64,000 bases of DNA. Origin: Hyperoplus lanceolatus. Taxonomy: Eukaryota > Chordata > Actinopteri > Uranoscopiformes > Ammodytidae. The stretch spans positions 8,833,001 to 8,897,000 of the forward strand of contig CM049414.1 of assembly GCA_026929865.2 (NCBI GenBank), given 5' to 3'. The notes beneath the pieces were generated by a model, which did no database searches, was not told the origin of the DNA, and saw only the letters and a list, made by a program, of their open reading frames with translations. Below are positions 49,281 to 63,678 of this stretch, piece by piece. Each line of letters opens with the position of its first letter. Positions within the stretch are counted from its first letter, which is position 1. The position numbers and the translations under genes are program-made.

Positions 49281-49682
49281 GTTGCTAAGCCTATTTGTCC
49301 ACAATAAGCTCCATCAGCTGAAAGGGAGCTGGAGAGCAATGAAGAGGCAGATAAAGAGGACACAGTGGGTAGAGCATGGCGAGAAAGATGAATCAGAGGA
49401 TGTTGCTGTGAGTGTCAGCGCAGCGGTTAGTGTGGGGGCTCACCGTGCATTCAAGTGGCTTGTGGTGCAACATCTGCAAGGGGTCAACCTGGGAAAATGA
49501 ACTTATAATGAGATTCACTCTGGCGGAACAACTGTGCATGAGTAATGGGAGGAAGGGCAGGGAGGAGGAGGAGGGGGAGAAGTGCTAATTGCGAGAGGAA
49601 ATGTTAGTGAGCGATGCATCATCAGAGATAGAGTTCAGATTGAATGTGCAGGCACTAGTGGTTGTGTTGGTGGATATAAAGG

Positions 49683-49683
<1 letters not shown>

Positions 49684-49732
<49 letters not shown>
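49684..49732. repeat. TG microsatellite
   Basis: A (TG)n run ending in GCGCGCG, followed by three GGGTGTAAGC units (49740-49770). Confidence 0.95.
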
Positions 49733-49736
<4 letters not shown>

Positions 49737-50039
49737 GGTGGGTGTAAGCGGGTGTAAGCGGGTGTAAGCAGCTAACCTGAGCCGCTTTCCCTCTGCACAG
49801 ATCACACAGTAACTTCCTAAGCCCCCTCACAATGCCGACACCACCACCATCCTCCACCTCCACCTCCTTCTACTCCTCCACAGTGTAACAGCGTTTAATG
49901 AAATGCTGCTGAGTGAACTACTGTATGAACCCCAGGAACCAAAATACAGAAAATATCGTACAAAAAATACACTATCACACATTGTTCACGACACGAGACA
50001 CTGCACTAGTAATGCAAACAACTTTATTAAACACTTTTC

Positions 50040-50700
50040 AAAACAAAATCAGTATGGCAGTATGTAAGGTCACGGTAACCTTTGACCTCCAACATCTATT
50101 CAGTCCATCTTTGAGTCTGGGGTTGCGTTCCGAATCGCATACTCTTTCTTTTTTCTATTCTACATAATACATCCAATGATAAAAATAATCTTGTTAAGAT
50201 GCAGTAGGCATACTATTGGGACATACTTTACTCTTTTATTTCATCATAACATTGCGCCTTGATCTTGCCTCTTGCCTCTTGCATTTATATCCGTCGCATC
50301 CCTGTTTGTTTTCATATGGAGGCTTCGTCGATGTAACGTCACTTCACGTGCGCAATGGATTGTGGGTCAGAATCGCCCAAATAGGATGCAGTTTTCAACA
50401 CTAACAATCTTGGCCGCATGAAGTAGGACATCCGGGTACTTCTAACCATCCTAAATCTGGCCACAAGAATCGGGACATCCTAAATCTTTTTTCTACATAC
50501 GGAACGCAACCAGAGTCGACATTTGTGCAAACTCTGGAGAAAATCCCTCTTAGCATTCTTGAGATATTGCCTTCACAATACTTGAGGTCACAGTTACCTT
50601 GACCTTTGATCTCCAAGATCCAATCAGTTTATCCTCCTTATCCTTTAGCCAAATGTGACGAAAATCCCTCCTGGTTCTTGAGATACTGTTAGGCTCTGCA
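50040..50700. repeat. Fish GACCTTTGACCTCC-type repeat split by a MITE
   Basis: Units with GGTCACGGTAACCTTTGACCTCC (near 50069) and GGTCACAGTTACCTTGACCTTTG (near 50586) are separated by a 391-bp element at 50121-50511. Its ends, GGTTGCGTTCCGAA and CGGAACGCAACC, are inverted repeats. The GAAAATCCCTC unit also occurs twice (50539 and 50661). Confidence 0.6.
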
Positions 50701-51091
50701 GTATGTAAACAAAGGGTAGACAAAAAAATAGCCACTGTATATACTGTATGTGGATTATATTGTCTTTAAAGAAATAAAGACGGAGTTTAAGTGGGTTTAC
50801 CTTTTATTTACTGTACTTTACTGACTCTCTCCTCATGTCAAAGTCAGAGGCTCGTTGTGCGTCAGTGACAGTGAGGCACAGGCTCAGTGTCTACCTCATT
50901 CTGACGGCGACAGATGGGCAGGTAAACTCTCCCAGTAATCCAAACGGTTGACAGTGCTAATCCTCTAAAGTGATTCCCACAATCAACCCCCTGTTAACCA
51001 AAACAGGCATTAGGTCACAATGGGGCTGATGTCATCTTTATTTTCGGATGCATTTATAGTAGTAAGTAGTATATATATATATATATATATA

Positions 51092-52929
51092 TAGGGGAGA
51101 ACGGGGGAATCTGAGGCATCGGGTAATGTGAGCCACCACCTGTATCTAAGCAACGGAAAACATTTGTGGTCATGTGAGATATATGTTTTCAAGCCCTTCT
51201 CATTTCCCCATGACCCTGAAAGAGAGGACCTCATGGTGCTGTGGTAAGCATGTTTTTTTCACCAAAATAGGTATTTTGCATGTAAAAGTAAATTTCTTAA
51301 CTTAATCAACTGTTGTGCCAAAACAAATGTATTCACGTAGAAAAACTTCTATCATACATGTTGATGAACTACCAACATATGAAACCATGTGATGTTGATA
51401 ACTGAAGATTAGCCTGAAATGCTAAGAGAGGTTAGCCTGGCATTCCCAGACCTGCCACTAGGCGCTGGCAAATTAAATTTGCTGCGCGTGTTGGTCTTGA
51501 CACGCTCCGTTGAAGCTTTATCAAGAAAGCCAGAGATCTGGCGGGTGGTTTCAATTGGTTCTATCTAATATGGGCACACCAGAGCCCTTTATATGGTACT
51601 CTGGGGCGGACGTAACCGGGTGACGACAGTGACGTGCATGCGACGTCGAAGCCGTGATAGTAAACATCAAAGATGTCTGCGGATATGTTGTGTGAGTTTG
51701 AGACTGCTTTGGCCTCGACCCTTAACAATTTGGAAGACGGCACTCAAATCTTTCATTAGCAAGTAAGTGGAATGTTCTATTTTGCCGACCGACAACGGCA
51801 AATGTTTAATTTAACAGTTTAACAGCTGTTCGCTAAACGAAAGGGGCTTACGTCGCCTTGTGCATCGCTCTGATTGGTGGTAGTGCTATCCAACTGCGTG
51901 CAGTGGCATTTGAAATGCACGAGTAGGAGCCGCCCCTTGAGTTGGAAATTACTATTGATCGTGGCCAGACCCTCTATCGTTCAAGATATCTGGGTCTGGA
52001 TTTCCAGGCTAAAGAGAGGTAGTGTTTTCTCAAATTGTGGTGGTGGGGGAAAGTGAGCCAAATGCTGTGGGAGAAAGTGAGCCACTGTCTCACTTTCCCC
52101 CACCATGAGGCACAAGTTAAGTTTAGTCTTAAACATATTGTAATGTAATATTACATAACATATGTTTTATTTTAATGTCATACACATAGTAGAAAAGCCA
52201 TCATGCCAAGGAAATACACCAGGAAGACGACCTGGGGCAACCACACGGAAAGAGCACCTTCTCATCTTTCCCTGTAACCTTCAGGGCTGGAATGTAGAGT
52301 AGGCCTAGCTGTAGAGTATGACAGGCTGATCTTATAATCCAGTTGGGTCTTCTCCTGTGTTCTGAGTCGCAGGCTGTTCTCGCTGGGTGTGATTTTCCTA
52401 TGCTTTGACCCCCAGACACTAGCTGGCTCTAAGGGTCCTGTGTTCTGACCCCCAGACTGTGTTTTAATCTAACTGGTTCTATCTTTCATTTGAATCTTAT
52501 TAAAACCTTTTGAATTATAATATGTTGTATTTGATTTTGTTCAGAGTTACTTTCAAGTGTTTAGAAACTTTGCTTTGCTTAATTGACCAAACCCCATCAT
52601 TCTTTTACTAGTCCGACATTAGTTCTGGAATGTGTGGCTAGCTTTCAGGATTCTTACTGTTACAAAATGCGTTATTATGGTAGTTTCAGAGTGGAAAAAG
52701 TAAGTGGATCAGTTTACCCCACAGCTGGGGTAAAGTGAGCCACATGACAACTTTTTTTTAAACAATCATATTTTCACTGCCCTTTGTCTTGAAAAAATTC
52801 TGCTAATGCCCATTTCTAGGAAACATCCTGAATTAATGGGAAATGTGTAAATTTGAGTGATGAATAATTTTAGCTCCCTTAGAGGAGAGCAAATGTAAAA
52901 AGTGGCTCAGATTACCCCGTTCTCCCCTA
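51092..52929. mobile_element. TA-flanked DNA transposon copy 2 (GGGGAGAACGGGG ends)
   Basis: The body at 51094-52927 starts GGGGAGAACGGGGGAAT and ends ATTACCCCGTTCTCCCC, with TA on both sides, inside a TA microsatellite. Internal words GGGRAAAGTGAGCCA and GTGGCTCA recur (51127, 52049, 52076, 52731, 52902), where copy 1 has GTTGTCACA. A TAGCCTGG MITE is nested at 51433-52011. No transposase frame is visible. Confidence 0.75.
51433..52011. mobile_element. TAGCCTGG-ended MITE, long form, nested
   Basis: Ends TAGCCTGGCATTCCCAGACC and GGTCTGGATTTCCAGGCTA, flanked on both sides by the exact 9-bp duplication aagagaggt (51424-51432 and 52012-52020). Length is 579 bp with no transposase. The 9-bp duplication is the size made by Mutator-like transposases. 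Confidence 0.85.
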
Positions 52930-53050
52930 TATCTTTTTTTAAATCAGTGAATATCTCCTCACCATCCGCTACTTGTCCGTGTGTGCAATGAATGTAATGA
53001 ATATGAATGCTAAATACTGTAAAATGGTTACAGTAATTACCTTAGTTAGT
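52930..53050. repeat. Fragment of MITE family A
   Basis: AAATCAGTGAATATCTCCTCACC and following text match the interior of family A copies at 14339 and 33485. It abuts the right end of the TA-flanked element, which therefore inserted into or beside it. Confidence 0.5.
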
Positions 53051-56157
<3,107 letters not shown>

Positions 56158-57363
56158 TAGTCTAGATGGAAGAATAGGTCCACGCGCATAGGGTGGCTTT
56201 TTTTTTGCAACCTGTTTTTTTCTAATCCTTGAAGTGTCTATTTTAAGATTCTGCCAGGTAACAGGCTGGACTAAGGGGATTTTTTTTTTTAACAGTTTAT
56301 TACAAATTTACCAATTTCGAAATTGAAAACAGCAAAATAAAAGAAAGCATAACTTTTGAAGAAAAAAACATACAGATGCAAATGAACACATTTTTCCATA
56401 TAATTCTGACTCAAGGAATTCAGTAAACTAGTTATTTTTAACATTCAAGTACATTTTCACTTTTTTTCTGGACAAAAACGGCAGAAAAACAGCAAAAAAT
56501 GTTTATATTACACCTATACTTTATTTTTTTAATTAAATAAACTAATAAATGTAGTAAAAATTAAACTGTGTTGCAGTACCTAACTGTTTAACTAACTAAC
56601 TAACCTAGAATTTAGATAAGAACTACATATTCCTACTCCCTACAGTCCAGGGAATAGGTATATGTAGTTCCAATTTAGAGTCTTCGGCCTGCCATATAGT
56701 CCATCAGATAGGTGCAATATATGAAGGAATTGTGCTTTTGATGATAGAAACATGAGCTTTGGCACACTGTTAGAGCATGCCTTAAGGAAGATTTCTGGCT
56801 ATAGGGCCATCGTCAATTTTTCCTATGGCACCAGTGGCGGCCATTTTTAAAATGGCCACCGATGGTTGTTATTTTACATGTAGCGCAGGGTCTAGACCTC
56901 CTAGGATCTTGTTTTTGGTGGCTAATCCTACATTTTCAAGGATGAGGAAGACAGTGGCACTACTTAAAACATGATGGAAACTACTTTAGTACATATACCT
57001 GGCATTCAGAGAACAAAATTATAGCAAAACCATTGAATATTAGCGGAATTTTACATATTTCCCTGAATTACAGAATTAGTCCATGAGTTGTGTGTAGACC
57101 TCATATGTTTACGTGTATATATCTATCCAAGAGCTTGACCAATACATCGGTTTAGCCTGTCTCAGTGTAACCGCTATTATAACCATGTAACCCACTCTGA
57201 GTAAGTAAGCTGCTCTAGGTTCCAAAAAGCTTAGTAATATAACCAGTAACCACAAAGGAGTACTTCCTTTGTGGTTACAGGTTATAGGTAAGGTAAGTAG
57301 CACGCAGTATATTTTACTCACACAAAGTTGTATTTAACACCCCAAATACATTTGCATAAACAG
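56158..57363 (+). repeat. Left long inverted repeat
   Basis: Pairs with 61147-62138. It includes an asymmetrical stretch (about 57050-57289) lacking a partner on the right. That stretch ends in a hairpin with TAACCAGTAACCACAAAGGA and its near-complement (57240-57287). Confidence 0.85.
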
Positions 57364-57811
57364 GAATGGACCTGCCTGATGCAGTTACCTCTGCTCTCCC
57401 ATGTGACTGTAGTGACATTTGAGAAACATTTCTGGTGGGTTCAGCGTATGGTGGAGTGGTGGTGCTAGAACTAGAACGTATTGTCCTCAAGTAGCGTAGT
57501 GCATTGAGGGACCATGGCCAAACTATTCAAGGTGGTGGATCCTAATGAGCCCGAAAGATCAGAGTGACTTGCCAATGACCTGGAACAAATGTGTTCTGTT
57601 TCAGGAAGACACAAATGATATGCCGAAATGTCCATCTAATTTGCATGTGGAACAAATCCCTACTTGACAAACTTTGTAGACCTCTTTGCCCAAGAGACCA
57701 AGTACCAAACTCAGTGTCTCATCTCTCTGTACAATAGAATGAGAGACAAGAAAGCACAACAATATAACAGACAATATTAACCATGGCATTGCATTCACTG
57801 CACTTGTCTCC

Positions 57812-58149
57812 TAGCCTGGCTCCGCCCGCCTTCATACTTCCGCTCAAATTTCATTTTCCCTTCAGTAGTCAGTCTGGGTTTGCGGTATATTCTTAGGTTT
57901 TCTCCGTCCAGATTTCTGCCGGTCCAATCAGCGCACAGAGGGAGTGGCTCGGAAGCCGATGCATAACATAACGTCAAGCCCCAAACGTTATTCGATTGGT
58001 TGGCAGATCCAGAGTGGCACTGGGTAGATCCAATAGTTTTAAACTTCAACAGACACCCACCTCCAAGTGAGTTAACGTTTGCCAATAGAGCAGTTCTAGA
58101 CCGTCTGTACAAATTAAATGAAGTACAATGGTCTGGTAGCACCAGGCTA
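57812..58149. mobile_element. TAGCCTGG-ended MITE, copy 2, nested in the long-TIR element
   Basis: Ends TAGCCTGGCTCCGCCCGCC and GGTAGCACCAGGCTA, with an exact 9-bp target duplication cttgtctcc (57803-57811 and 58150-58158). Length 338 bp; homologous to 35831-36204. It interrupts the decayed gene after its N-terminal section. Confidence 0.9.
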
Positions 58150-59619
58150 CTTGTCTCCTATATTGAGGTGTGCATGGAGAATCCCCTGTAGCACCAATGT
58201 GCAGGGTAACCAACCTGGTGAATCTGTACAGTACCAGGCTGGAATAACTAGAAATGCATGTGAAGGGGCCAGTCCACTCCTTAAAAATATAATACTGAGT
58301 TACATCCCACACATGGATGCTAACAAACAAGGTTGTGATGTGGCCCTCATGTGTAATGAGGATTTTGGTGCTGCATTGGCGAAGGCATGTGAGCATGATG
58401 CTGACAATAAGGCACTTAATTTACCCAGAGCTGCTAACATAATGAGGAAATAAGTGTTCAAGATGAAGCAAGTTTCACTCTCTGCACTAGTTTCCATGGT
58501 GTTGTATGGCACACACATCACAGCCCAAACAGCTCTGTGTTTATGCCTCAACCAGCCCCTCACCCTCTCATGTACAACAGTTTGGTACGCCAGAGGGAGA
58601 TTTCCAACACATGTAGGCCTACCATCAGGCACAGCCAAGAGAGACACCATAGCCCATATACCTGAGCATCATGATGCATACGAAGACCCCCAAAAAAGCC
58701 CTTGTGGACATCCTTTTTGACCTGGTGCTGTGTGCATTTCATATGATCCGGTGCTTGACATCTCTACAGAACTTGTAGATGTGGAGCTTGCCAGTAATTC
58801 AAGGTGAATATCATTTAATTGTAATGTCTGTTGTATTTCACATTGAGATGTCAGCACTAAAGGTAATTTGCGACCTCTTGGAGGGTAGCGGGGGGACAGA
58901 AGCACATGTAAAGTTGCTACTGCTGGGACAATAGATCCCTTTCTGAAAGCCTCCAAAGTGACACATACCTGACATGCTCATCAGGTCACAGCCAGCCTCC
59001 TTTATCTTCTCCTGCTGAAGAACTACACTGAGTACATCAATGACCTAGAGGAGAGAAACAATCATACATCCCTAGACAGGTGCACTGAAAGAGATGTGTC
59101 CTGTCCCCAGTTTCACTTATGGTCCATCACCCTGCAGCGAAATAGTTGATGAACTATGTTTGATCAACAAGAGAGGCCAACTTCCTACTCAATATTGATG
59201 CCCTGACCAAGATTGTGCCTTAGTTCATTGCTGTGGGACACATCCACACTGCCAGATGGATACCAGTCCACTTGCTTGACATGATGACACTGAAAGATAC
59301 TCATCCCGATGTTCATGGGCAGTTTCTGAAAGGAAACTTTGCTGAGAGAAGATGACATGCAGCTTCTCAGCCAAAGCCATTGACTAGGCCCACAAGCAGA
59401 TATTGCCTCCGTGAAAGGTGCCGTTGGTATTGTGTGCCTGCTGGAGTCTGGCCCGGAGTTGGCACGTGTGGTTAGAGAGTTTTAGGCCGCCTCCACTAAG
59501 AAGAGAAAGGAGACTGACAGCTGGCACCCTGAGCAGACCAAACATGAACTGATGCCGTTTGCACGCAATGTTAAATCACTAACTGGTGCCATAACAGACA
59601 TGGTCAACCAGCCCATCTA

Positions 59620-59870
59620 AGATTCAAGATTCAAGATTGTTTTATTGTCATATGCACAACAATTACAGAGCAGTCGCTGGCATGACATTCTTTAGTCTTG
59701 TGCTCCTCCAACATTGCAATAAGAGATTAATAGGAACAACCTGCCTCTATTCAGCCAACCTCAAGTCTGAGAGGAGTCCAGGTCCCAACAGCTCTCATCC
59801 CTGAATTGAGTGACTGTTCTCTGTTCTCTAAGCTGTATATTCTATCCCAGATATCAGATGGTAGTCTGGA
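59620..59870. mobile_element. LINE/SINE-tail-like insertion in the decayed gene
   Basis: AAGATTCAAGATTCAAGATTG followed by TTTTATTGTCATATGCACAA resembles the 3' tails of fish non-LTR elements. It lies where the family's protein text is interrupted (after TGAITDMVNQPI, before the QACPPAL and LRTGTK section). Confidence 0.5.
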
Positions 59871-61146
59871 TGAGTTGAAAACCAACATGAAAACGAGGCA
59901 ACATGAAAACCAGGCATGTCCACCAGCATTGTTGCAAATGGTCAAGTTGAGAACTGGCACCAAGTCAGACTTAGTGGGCTGTTGAGAGGACCTGATTCCA
60001 TCACAAGAGAACAAATCCAACCCCACAGGACAAGTCATCATCCTTGCTGGGGCTGCTCTCATTAACATGCTGTGACCTGGTGCTGCTAAGAAATGTTCTG
60101 ATTAGGTACAGAAATTGTTCTCACCATACAGCATGTCTCAGCTGTAGCATGTCAGCAGAGTGGATGACTTGTGCAATGATTATTTCCCTAAAAGTCTTAA
60201 GGCCAGAACTGGCCAAAGTGTTGCACTGAACTATTCCCCTTCCTGGCAACTGGTGTGACAGCCTTCAACACTGAAAAACACCCTACTGCACCAAGGAGAT
60301 GATGTGAATGAAGGGTATATCTTCCTGGTTGTGAACTCCTTAATACACACAGTTGAGACGGATGTGCCATTACTGGCAGTGTCAGCAGCCAAATCCCTTA
60401 ACATCAATGAGTTCTGTGTTTCCTTTGGAGCTGGGAAAAATGTTCAATATAAGCTCATGAGATGGTGAGGGCACTAGGTCCAGATCGATGTGTAGACTGT
60501 TCAAAGCATTCACTGGTTGTGACACCTAGGGTGGCATGGACTAGAAGACAGGGTGGGATACATGGAGGAGCTTTGATGACATCAAGAGGCCTTTCTTTGT
60601 CTTGATGACTCTATAGATAACTGGATGGAGCCTCTAGAGCGATTTAAGTTATTGCTGTATGACTGCACTAGCAGCCAGGAATCAGTCTATCAGGCACGCA
60701 ATCAGCTCTTCAACCAGAAATGTACAACAATTAAGGGACCCCCCAAACAAAAGCAGCACTGATGCAACACAGAAGGGGGCTGCCTACCAAGCTGGTCAAT
60801 GCTTGGGACAGATGATGGTTGCAGCCCCTGAACTCCCATCACCAGTTGAATGGGGGTGGAAGTGGAAGGCCACAGGTGGCTGGGAATTTCACTGGACCAC
60901 ACTACCAGAATCGATCCAGGTCTGTTGTGAACTCCTCTGCAGTGGATGCATAAAGGGGGTGCAGTGGACAGTGCAATGCCCACTGCCATGCCCTCTGGCC
61001 TGTTTTTTCAGAAATAATTATACATGTGTTTTTTAGTTATTGGATTGAGATATATTTTCATATAGTATTATTAGCATGTTGTTCATATAACCTCCACATT
61101 CCTCATTCTGGTAAAAGTAGGATCAGGTCGATTTTTAATTTTCAAT

Positions 61147-62138
61147 TGATGTTTATGCAAATGTATTTGGGGTGTTACACAAAACTTTATGTGAGTAAAA
61201 GTCTCTGCTTGCAACTTACCTTGCCTGGTACTGGAAAAAAAATAAAATTGTGCTAATATTCTATGGTTTTGCTATAATTTTGTTCTCTGAATGTCAGGTA
61301 TATGTACTAAAGTAGTTTCCATCATGTTTTAAGTAGTGCCACTGTCTTCCTCATCCTTGAAAATGTAGGATTAGCCACCAAAAACAAGATCCTAGGAGGT
61401 CTAGACCCTGCGCTACATGTAAAATAACAACCATCGGTGGCCATTTTAAAAATGGCCGCCACTGGTGCCATAGGAAAAATTGACGATAGCCCTATAGCCA
61501 GAAATCTTCCTTAAGGCATGCTCTAACAGTGTGCCAAAGCTCATGTTTCTATCATCAAAAGCACAATTCCTTCATATATTGCACCTATCTGATGGACTAT
61601 ATGGCAGGCCGAAGACTCTAAATTGGAACTACATATACCTATTCCCTGGACTGTAGGGAGTAGGAATATGTAGTTCTTATCTAAATTCTAGGTTAGTTAG
61701 TTAGTTAAACAGTTAGGTACTGCAACACAGTTTAATTTTTACTACATTTATTAGTTTATTTAATTAAAAAAATAAAGTATAGGTGTAATATAAACATTTT
61801 TTGCTGTTTTTTTGCCGTTTTTGTCCAGAAAAAAAGTGAAAATGTACTTGAATGTTAAAAATAACTAGTTTACTGAATTCCTTGAGTCAGAATTATATGG
61901 AAAAATGTGTTCATTTGCATCTGTATGTTTTTTTCTTCAAAAGTTATGCTTTCTTTTATTTTGCTGTTTTCAATTTCGAAATTGGTAAATTTGTAATAAA
62001 CTGTTAAAAAAAAAAATCCCCTTAGTCCAGCCTGTTACCTGGCAGAATCTTAAAATAGACACTTAGAGGATTAGAAAAAAACAGGTTGCAAAAAAAAAGC
62101 CACCCTATGCGCGTGGACCTATTCTTCCATCTAGACTA
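61147..62138 (-). repeat. Right long inverted repeat
   Basis: Reverse complement of the left arm without the 240-bp extra stretch. Near the ends the two arms differ by only a few bases in the first 130. Confidence 0.85.
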
Positions 62139-62255
62139 ATAACGACCTGAACGTTTAGGCATTTACAGGCTTAAAGTAATTAGCACCATTTAATACTATT
62201 AACTTATGACTTGTGAATTGTTTTCGTACCAAAGATCTCCTCCGCAATTATCGAT

Positions 62256-62623
62256 TTAAAGGTCCATTGTATGGTTTCAGAGGAGGCGGATTTGTTTACA
62301 TTTACACAGCCTGCAACAACACATTTTCTCCATATGTAATTCTAAGCATTGAATTATTTTATCATAATAAATCTAAATTAAATTACTTTGAGGAACCTGG
62401 AACCAAATGTAAGACTAGAATAAGTTTGTAAACCGAACTGTGGGCCCTGCTGCTTGAAACAACAACAGTGAAACAGTAACTTTTCAGGAAGCTCTCTAAC
62501 TTCAAACAGTGTTCCAGGGATCACATTTCCCTGTGAGGAAAGTGTGTTTATTCAGTTGTGAGAATATACCTGAGAACATTTTCAATTCTCTGACACTCCC
62601 AAAGTTACATAGTGCACCTTCAA
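62256..62623. mobile_element. TTAA-flanked MITE family B, copy 3 (inverted)
   Basis: Starts TTAAAGGTCCATTGTATGG and ends AAAGTTACATAGTGCACCTTCAA. The right half is the complement of the left half of the copy at 17876, including ACAGTGTTCCAGGGATC. Confidence 0.7.
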
Positions 62624-62639
62624 AGGACTAGTTGACATT

Positions 62640-63670
62640 TTTGGTAGTGATAGGAAAGATTATGTTTATGACTCGTGCTTGTGAGATTGCAGAGTTAGTT
62701 ATGTAAGGGTTGATGGCCGCACTGTCTCCATTTAGTTGTGAATACCTTCAATAACAGACTTTGGCTGACTGGTTTGTTTGGTTTTCTGGCACATGGTTTA
62801 ACATCCAAGAAAATCTGTTTTCCTGGTAAAATTAATAACTTGGATGTCAGCGTGAACACTATTTCTAAAAGGCCACCTGCAAAATACAGTTAGGCTGCTC
62901 CCGATATGACATGAATATGGGCTTTTTCACTCTCTTGCTAAAACTTGGATGAAAAGATTGATTGATTTGTGTGTTAATTATGAAGCTAAAGCTAGGGTCA
63001 GCTTAGCTTAGCATACAAACGCAGTGGGGAAACTGCTAAACTGGCTCTCCCTACAAAGTAGGCAGTGAATCTGTGTATTTTCCAAAATGCTGCAAAGGTA
63101 CAAGCAGTGAACAGTGACAACCCATCAGCTCAAAGTTGTCATGGTGAACTTGTTAGCAAAGACCTTTCCTACTGGATTACCACATCCAGCTACATGAAGT
63201 AATATTATGATTTTCTGTTCTGCTTGTGTCCACCTGACAAATATAATTCTGGTATTTGCTTTCTTTTAGCACTTGTTTTTGGTCTCAACCCAGGGAAATA
63301 TCTGGATCTTAAGCTGCCAGTACGGAGACGAGAAAGGCTTGCTTGCAATTATTTTTGAATGCTGTTAGCTCTGATAAGGATTTAGTTATCCCCTGATCTT
63401 CAGAAAAACAAAGCTCTTTTGCTAGTGATAGCAACTAAACAAAAGGTTGTTTCTTCTTATTACTTAAAATATCAAAGAAGATAGCGCACCTGTTATCACT
63501 AAAGATTGTTTCCTATAATGTTAGTTATCGTGTGATCTTGAGACAAAAAACAGTCTTTTATATTATAAATAGTAAGAGGAAACAACCTTTTGCTTTGTCA
63601 AGGAGATTACTTGTGTTTCCTTGTGATACCAGATTATTTTAATTTTTTTAAATATTAATCCTCCCGTTAA
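62640..63670. other. Spacer with degraded fish repeats
   Basis: GAAGCTAAAGCTAGGGTCAGCTTAGCTTAGCATA (near 62980-63014) belongs to a widespread teleost repeat type. No gene was recognised. The AAAAGGTTGTTTC/GAAACAACCTTTT pair (63440-63592) forms an inverted repeat that may mark another old MITE. Confidence 0.4.
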
Positions 63671-63678
63671 TTATCCCA

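Larger units (their letters stand above)
57540..61020 (+). pseudogene. Decayed multicopy-family gene inside the long-TIR element
   Basis: Plus-strand frames, broken by many stops and shifts, follow in order a large uncharacterised protein family that I remember from fish and marine invertebrates. N-terminal WNKCVLFQEDTND...KCPSNL (57580-57640); MDANKQGCDVAL and ALAKACEHDADNKAL (58310-58415); CISYDPVLDISTELVD (58735-58785); WIPVHLLDMMTLKDTHPDVH (59255-59315); LRTGTKSDLVG and EDLIPSQEN (59945-60015); a C-terminal WMEPLERFKLLLYDCTSSQESV (60622-60690, split); and MMVAAPELPSP with WHWTTLPE-like text (60813-60915). A MITE splits it at 57812-58149 and a repeat at about 59620-59870. The intact family has a motif like a PIN/FEN nuclease and a Cys-rich tail; both are degraded here. 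Function unknown. Confidence 0.7.
56158..62138. mobile_element. 6-kb element with long terminal inverted repeats
   Basis: It starts TAGTCTAGATGGAAGAATAGG and ends with the exact complement, flanked by ATA on both sides (56155-56157 and 62139-62141). The inverted repeats run 56158 to about 57050 and about 61240 to 62138, with few differences. After a 240-bp stretch present only on the left, similarity resumes at about 57290-57363 versus 61147-61220. Each arm contains a hairpin (left 56620-56670, GAACTACATAT...ATATGTAGTTC) and a GGCCATTTTTAAAATGGCC near-palindrome. The interior carries a decayed plus-strand gene (57540-61020), a nested MITE and a LINE/SINE-like insertion. No transposase of a superfamily I can name was recognised. 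Confidence 0.85.
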
